Positions 61,878-64,000 of a stretch of 64,000 nucleotides of DNA are shown here, one piece after another. Under the pieces are notes generated by a model. It was not told the DNA's origin, made no database searches, and saw only the letters and a program-made list of their open reading frames with translations. How positions within the stretch are numbered: the stretch's first letter is position 1; every line of letters begins with the position of its first letter. This DNA comes from Microbacterium amylolyticum (lineage in GTDB: Bacteria; Actinomycetota; Actinomycetes; Actinomycetales; Microbacteriaceae). Position numbers and translations under genes: made by a program. The stretch spans positions 620,001-684,000 of the forward strand of contig NZ_CP049253.1 of NCBI RefSeq assembly GCF_011046975.1, read 5' to 3'.

Positions 61878-64000
61878 TCATGAGGAAACCGCCTTGATGG
61901 TGTGGATTCGGCACACGGGCGCGAACCTCGCGCCCTCGCAGTGCGATTCGACTGCCGCCGTGAAGCTGGACGCCGCCATCCCCCGCCCGGCCTCAACAAC
62001 GCGTGCGAGGAACTCGTCGCGGCTGGGTCCCTGAAGCGGGTGCTGGTGAGCGACTCGATAGGGGCTCTTGGAAGTCGTCTGCGAAACGACAAGGAGCCGC
62101 GCCCCGGCCATGCCGCCCGGATCCGCTCCGGGGACCAGCCCCTCCTGCACCGCGATCTGGTAGGTGGCCAATTGGGCATCACTGGCGACGCTCGGGTCGG
62201 TGGTTCGTTGTTCGAATTTGCCGCTCTTGAGATCAGCGACAACAACGGCCTCCGTGGCGTCATCGTCGAGCGGTGCGATGGGCTCGGGCGCTGGCCGGGT
62301 CCCCCGCGCTTCCATGTGATCGCCGCCGCCGCGCCGGTAGCCTTCGACCCTGTCGATGACGCCCCTAACGATGGCTCGACGCGGCGCCTCGATGCTGTCA
62401 CCGGTATGAACGGAGCCGTCGTCGAACGCCACGGCGAACCGGAAGGGCGCTTCGGAGGCGATGACCCTGCCGCCTTCGGAACGAACGCTGCTGAGGTAGT
62501 AGTCGAGGCGCGAAATGTACTGGTCAAGGCGCCGTCGCTCTTTTCGAGCAATCCAGGGTGTCTCGAAATCGAGCTCGCCCCACCGCTCTTCGACAACACG
62601 GCGAAGCTCATCGGCTCCTCCGTCAGGAACGCGTTCCAGCGCCGCATGGAGGATGGTGCCGAGACCAGCGCTCGGCGACGTCACGGTGTCGCCTCCGAGC
62701 GACGAGATGGCCCACTGCAGCCCGCACTCCTCGAATGTCTCAATGCGCGATGGCGATATCCGCACCGGCCCCGCCTCAATGTCGCGAAGCGGCGCCGTCG
62801 TCGTTGGCGGACGCTGTCCGTACCAGGACTCCGGGTCTGCGCCGGGAACACCAGCGTCTGCCAGAAGGCGCAGCTGGCCGGCCGCGTGCTCCCGTTGCGC
62901 GAGATCGTCTGTTGTCGTCAGCGTGCGGCGATGATGCGCGACGAGGCCGCGCAACGTGAGGGGGTGGTCCTCGTGAGGAGATGCGGCGGCGGCGGGTAAA
63001 AACCCGAACAGAGGGCTGGGCGTGCTCGATTCATCGTCGACAGCCGTGACCAACAGGCGCGCGCGTGCACGTGAGATGGCACGGACGAAAAGTCGGAGCT
63101 CGTCGTGCAGGGCCTCGCGTCGTCTATCGATCAGCGGGGGTGTTTCGGTCTCGACCCGCCCCTCGCGGAGCGCGTGAACGGCTTCGGCCAAGCGCCACGT
63201 GCCCAGGAGCCCACCGCGCGGTCGAAGGTTTGGCCACACGCCGTCCTGCAGTCCGGCGATCACAACGGCGTCAAACTCGGTCGCGAGAGCGTTCGCTGGC
63301 GTCAGCAGCGTGACGCTCGCGGCGCGTTCCGGCGCTGACAGGGTGTCTTCGGGAACATCGCTGTCGAGAATCTCGCGGATGAATGGTCCTGGGCCCTGCT
63401 CGGGATTGCGCTCGATCGACCTCTTGGCCGCCTGAAAAAGCGCAACAAGTCCATCGAGCGCGCGGGTGGCTTCGGCGGCCAGCGGTCCGGACGATGTTGC
63501 CAGCCGGTGCCAATGCGAGGACAACCGCCGGCCGTCGATGGTGCGTGCTCGATCCCAGGCGTGCCACAGGAGATCGTGGATTGTTGCGCCCTCTCGTGTC
63601 ATGTCACCCAGCCCGCTCAGGGTCGTGGCGAGCCGCTCGGCGGATCGTCCCTCGGGGGTGTCGAGAAGCCCGAACTGGACGGGGTGGAAGAACCCTTCTC
63701 GCACGAGCTCTCGTGCGGGCCTCGCGCCTCCCGTCGCCATTTCGGCATGGCGCAGCCGCGCACGGAGGCGGCGCAGAGCCACACCGTCAAAGCCGCCGTA
63801 CGACGACCGCAATGCCCGATCGAGCGCTTCGTCGTCCCACTGCTCGGGAGGTGTTGTTCCCAAACGCACCAGCTCGACGATCTGCCGCACGGCGGGCTCC
63901 GTGCCCAGCGGGCGAGCAACGCCTGCGGCGCGCGTTGGTACTTCCCGCGCGGCGAGCTCGTTCTCGAGCATCACCAGCTGCCGTGTGTCGTGCGCGATGA
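61878..64000 (-). CDS. adnA: AdnA-type helicase-nuclease, N-terminus beyond window
   Basis: The frame is open through base 64000, giving at least 707 residues of the C-terminal part. The internal GTG at 63974 is not the real start, because family-like sequence (IAHDTRQLVMLENELAAREV) continues across it. LLTPANALATEFDAVVIAGL and AISRARARLLVTAVDDE correspond to motor motifs V and VI. The RecB-like nuclease has the iron-sulfur-type FEECGLQWAIS, GTILHAALE and the catalytic VVADLKSGKFEQR. The C-terminus has only CEGARFAPVC. It is the partner of AdnB and the first of the two genes. Confidence 0.85.
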   Translation of the reverse strand, partial: IAHDTRQLVMLENELAAREVPTRAAGVARPLGTEPAVRQIVELVRLGTTPPEQWDDEALDRALRSSYGGFDGVALRRLRARLRHAEMATGGARPARELVREGFFHPVQFGLLDTPEGRSAERLATTLSGLGDMTREGATIHDLLWHAWDRARTIDGRRLSSHWHRLATSSGPLAAEATRALDGLVALFQAAKRSIERNPEQGPGPFIREILDSDVPEDTLSAPERAASVTLLTPANALATEFDAVVIAGLQDGVWPNLRPRGGLLGTWRLAEAVHALREGRVETETPPLIDRRREALHDELRLFVRAISRARARLLVTAVDDESSTPSPLFGFLPAAAASPHEDHPLTLRGLVAHHRRTLTTTDDLAQREHAAGQLRLLADAGVPGADPESWYGQRPPTTTAPLRDIEAGPVRISPSRIETFEECGLQWAISSLGGDTVTSPSAGLGTILHAALERVPDGGADELRRVVEERWGELDFETPWIARKERRRLDQYISRLDYYLSSVRSEGGRVIASEAPFRFAVAFDDGSVHTGDSIEAPRRAIVRGVIDRVEGYRRGGGDHMEARGTRPAPEPIAPLDDDATEAVVVADLKSGKFEQRTTDPSVASDAQLATYQIAVQEGLVPGADPGGMAGARLLVVSQTTSKSPYRVAHQHPLQGPSRDEFLARVVEAGRGMAASSFTAAVESHCEGARFAPVCRIHTIKAVSS

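Noticed and set aside
61844..62647. N-terminal extension of adnB to a start at 62647
   Set aside because: The stretch lies opposite adnA coding sequence; a good ribosome binding site and the helicase N-terminus support ATG 61843.
1..64000. CRISPR arrays, prophage modules, restriction or other defence systems
   Set aside because: No regularly spaced repeats, no phage structural genes and no nuclease/methylase sets were found; the helicase-nucleases are the AdnAB and UvrD2 repair enzymes.

Overview
The window is high-GC actinobacterial DNA, most likely from a Microbacteriaceae member such as Microbacterium or a close relative. This rests on GC-rich genes full of GTG/TTG starts, UPF0182, DUF2342 and DUF3039 family proteins, an AdnAB-type helicase-nuclease pair, a Tad-type pilus operon of actinobacterial layout, and many promoters that place the start codon 6-7 bases behind a TANNNT -10 box. 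The genus is inferred; no rRNA is present to settle it.

Layout. 1-2473 (-): a secreted GH43/LamG arabinan-type glycosidase, cut by the left edge, with a promoter carrying two copies of a 12-bp palindrome. 2696-4040: a membrane protein of unknown role and a strong terminator. 4100-6780: a small island with a double-HTH protein, a lower-GC alpha/beta hydrolase and a decayed ISL3-family element whose left end is tandemly duplicated. It ends at tRNA-Gln. 6833-14890 (-): tRNA-Gln, gltX, a fumarylacetoacetase-family hydrolase, ilvE, leuB, a DHA2-type MFS exporter and serA. 14996-18342: two small membrane proteins, prfB and an MFS transporter. 18387-22816 (-): Tad pilus operon tadA-tadB-tadC-pilin-tadE-tadE-tadG with overlapping start/stop codons. 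22909-27405: LMW phosphatase, tRNA-Leu, a murI-rph-rdgB operon, divergent pncB, and DUF3039. 27427-29813 (-): an ABC transporter pair.

30044-36610 is a cell-surface polymer (teichoic-acid-like) region. It has a LicC-like nucleotidyltransferase, three CDP-glycerol glycerophosphotransferase-family proteins, a GT2 glycosyltransferase, an XRE regulator and a small unknown gene. 36669-40250: an HtrA-type protease, an aminotransferase and a nitrilase-family amidohydrolase. 40359-40643: two identical initiator tRNA-Met genes, each with its own promoter and terminator. 40895-42136 (-): glutaminase with a C-terminal STAS-like domain. 42385-47628 (+): an osmoprotection operon with a BCCT transporter, betaine-aldehyde dehydrogenase and choline dehydrogenase, which would import choline and oxidise it to glycine betaine.

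48077-64000 resembles, from memory, the Mycobacterium tuberculosis Rv3193c-Rv3202c neighbourhood: UPF0182, PDZ/Lon-type protease, DUF2342, a TOMM/ThiF-like protein, uvrD2, nudC, adnB and adnA (the last runs off the right edge). A degenerate phosphotransferase lies between nudC and adnB. This block mixes DNA repair with membrane and proteolysis functions and holds one orphan RiPP-type protein.

I see no CRISPR array, prophage, obvious defence island or clearly new multi-gene system. The best leads are the orphan TOMM-like protein with its long antisense overlap with uvrD2, the phosphotransferase lacking its catalytic Asp, the start codon buried in the htrA terminator stem, the leaderless-promoter rule, and the paired operator in front of the GH43 gene.
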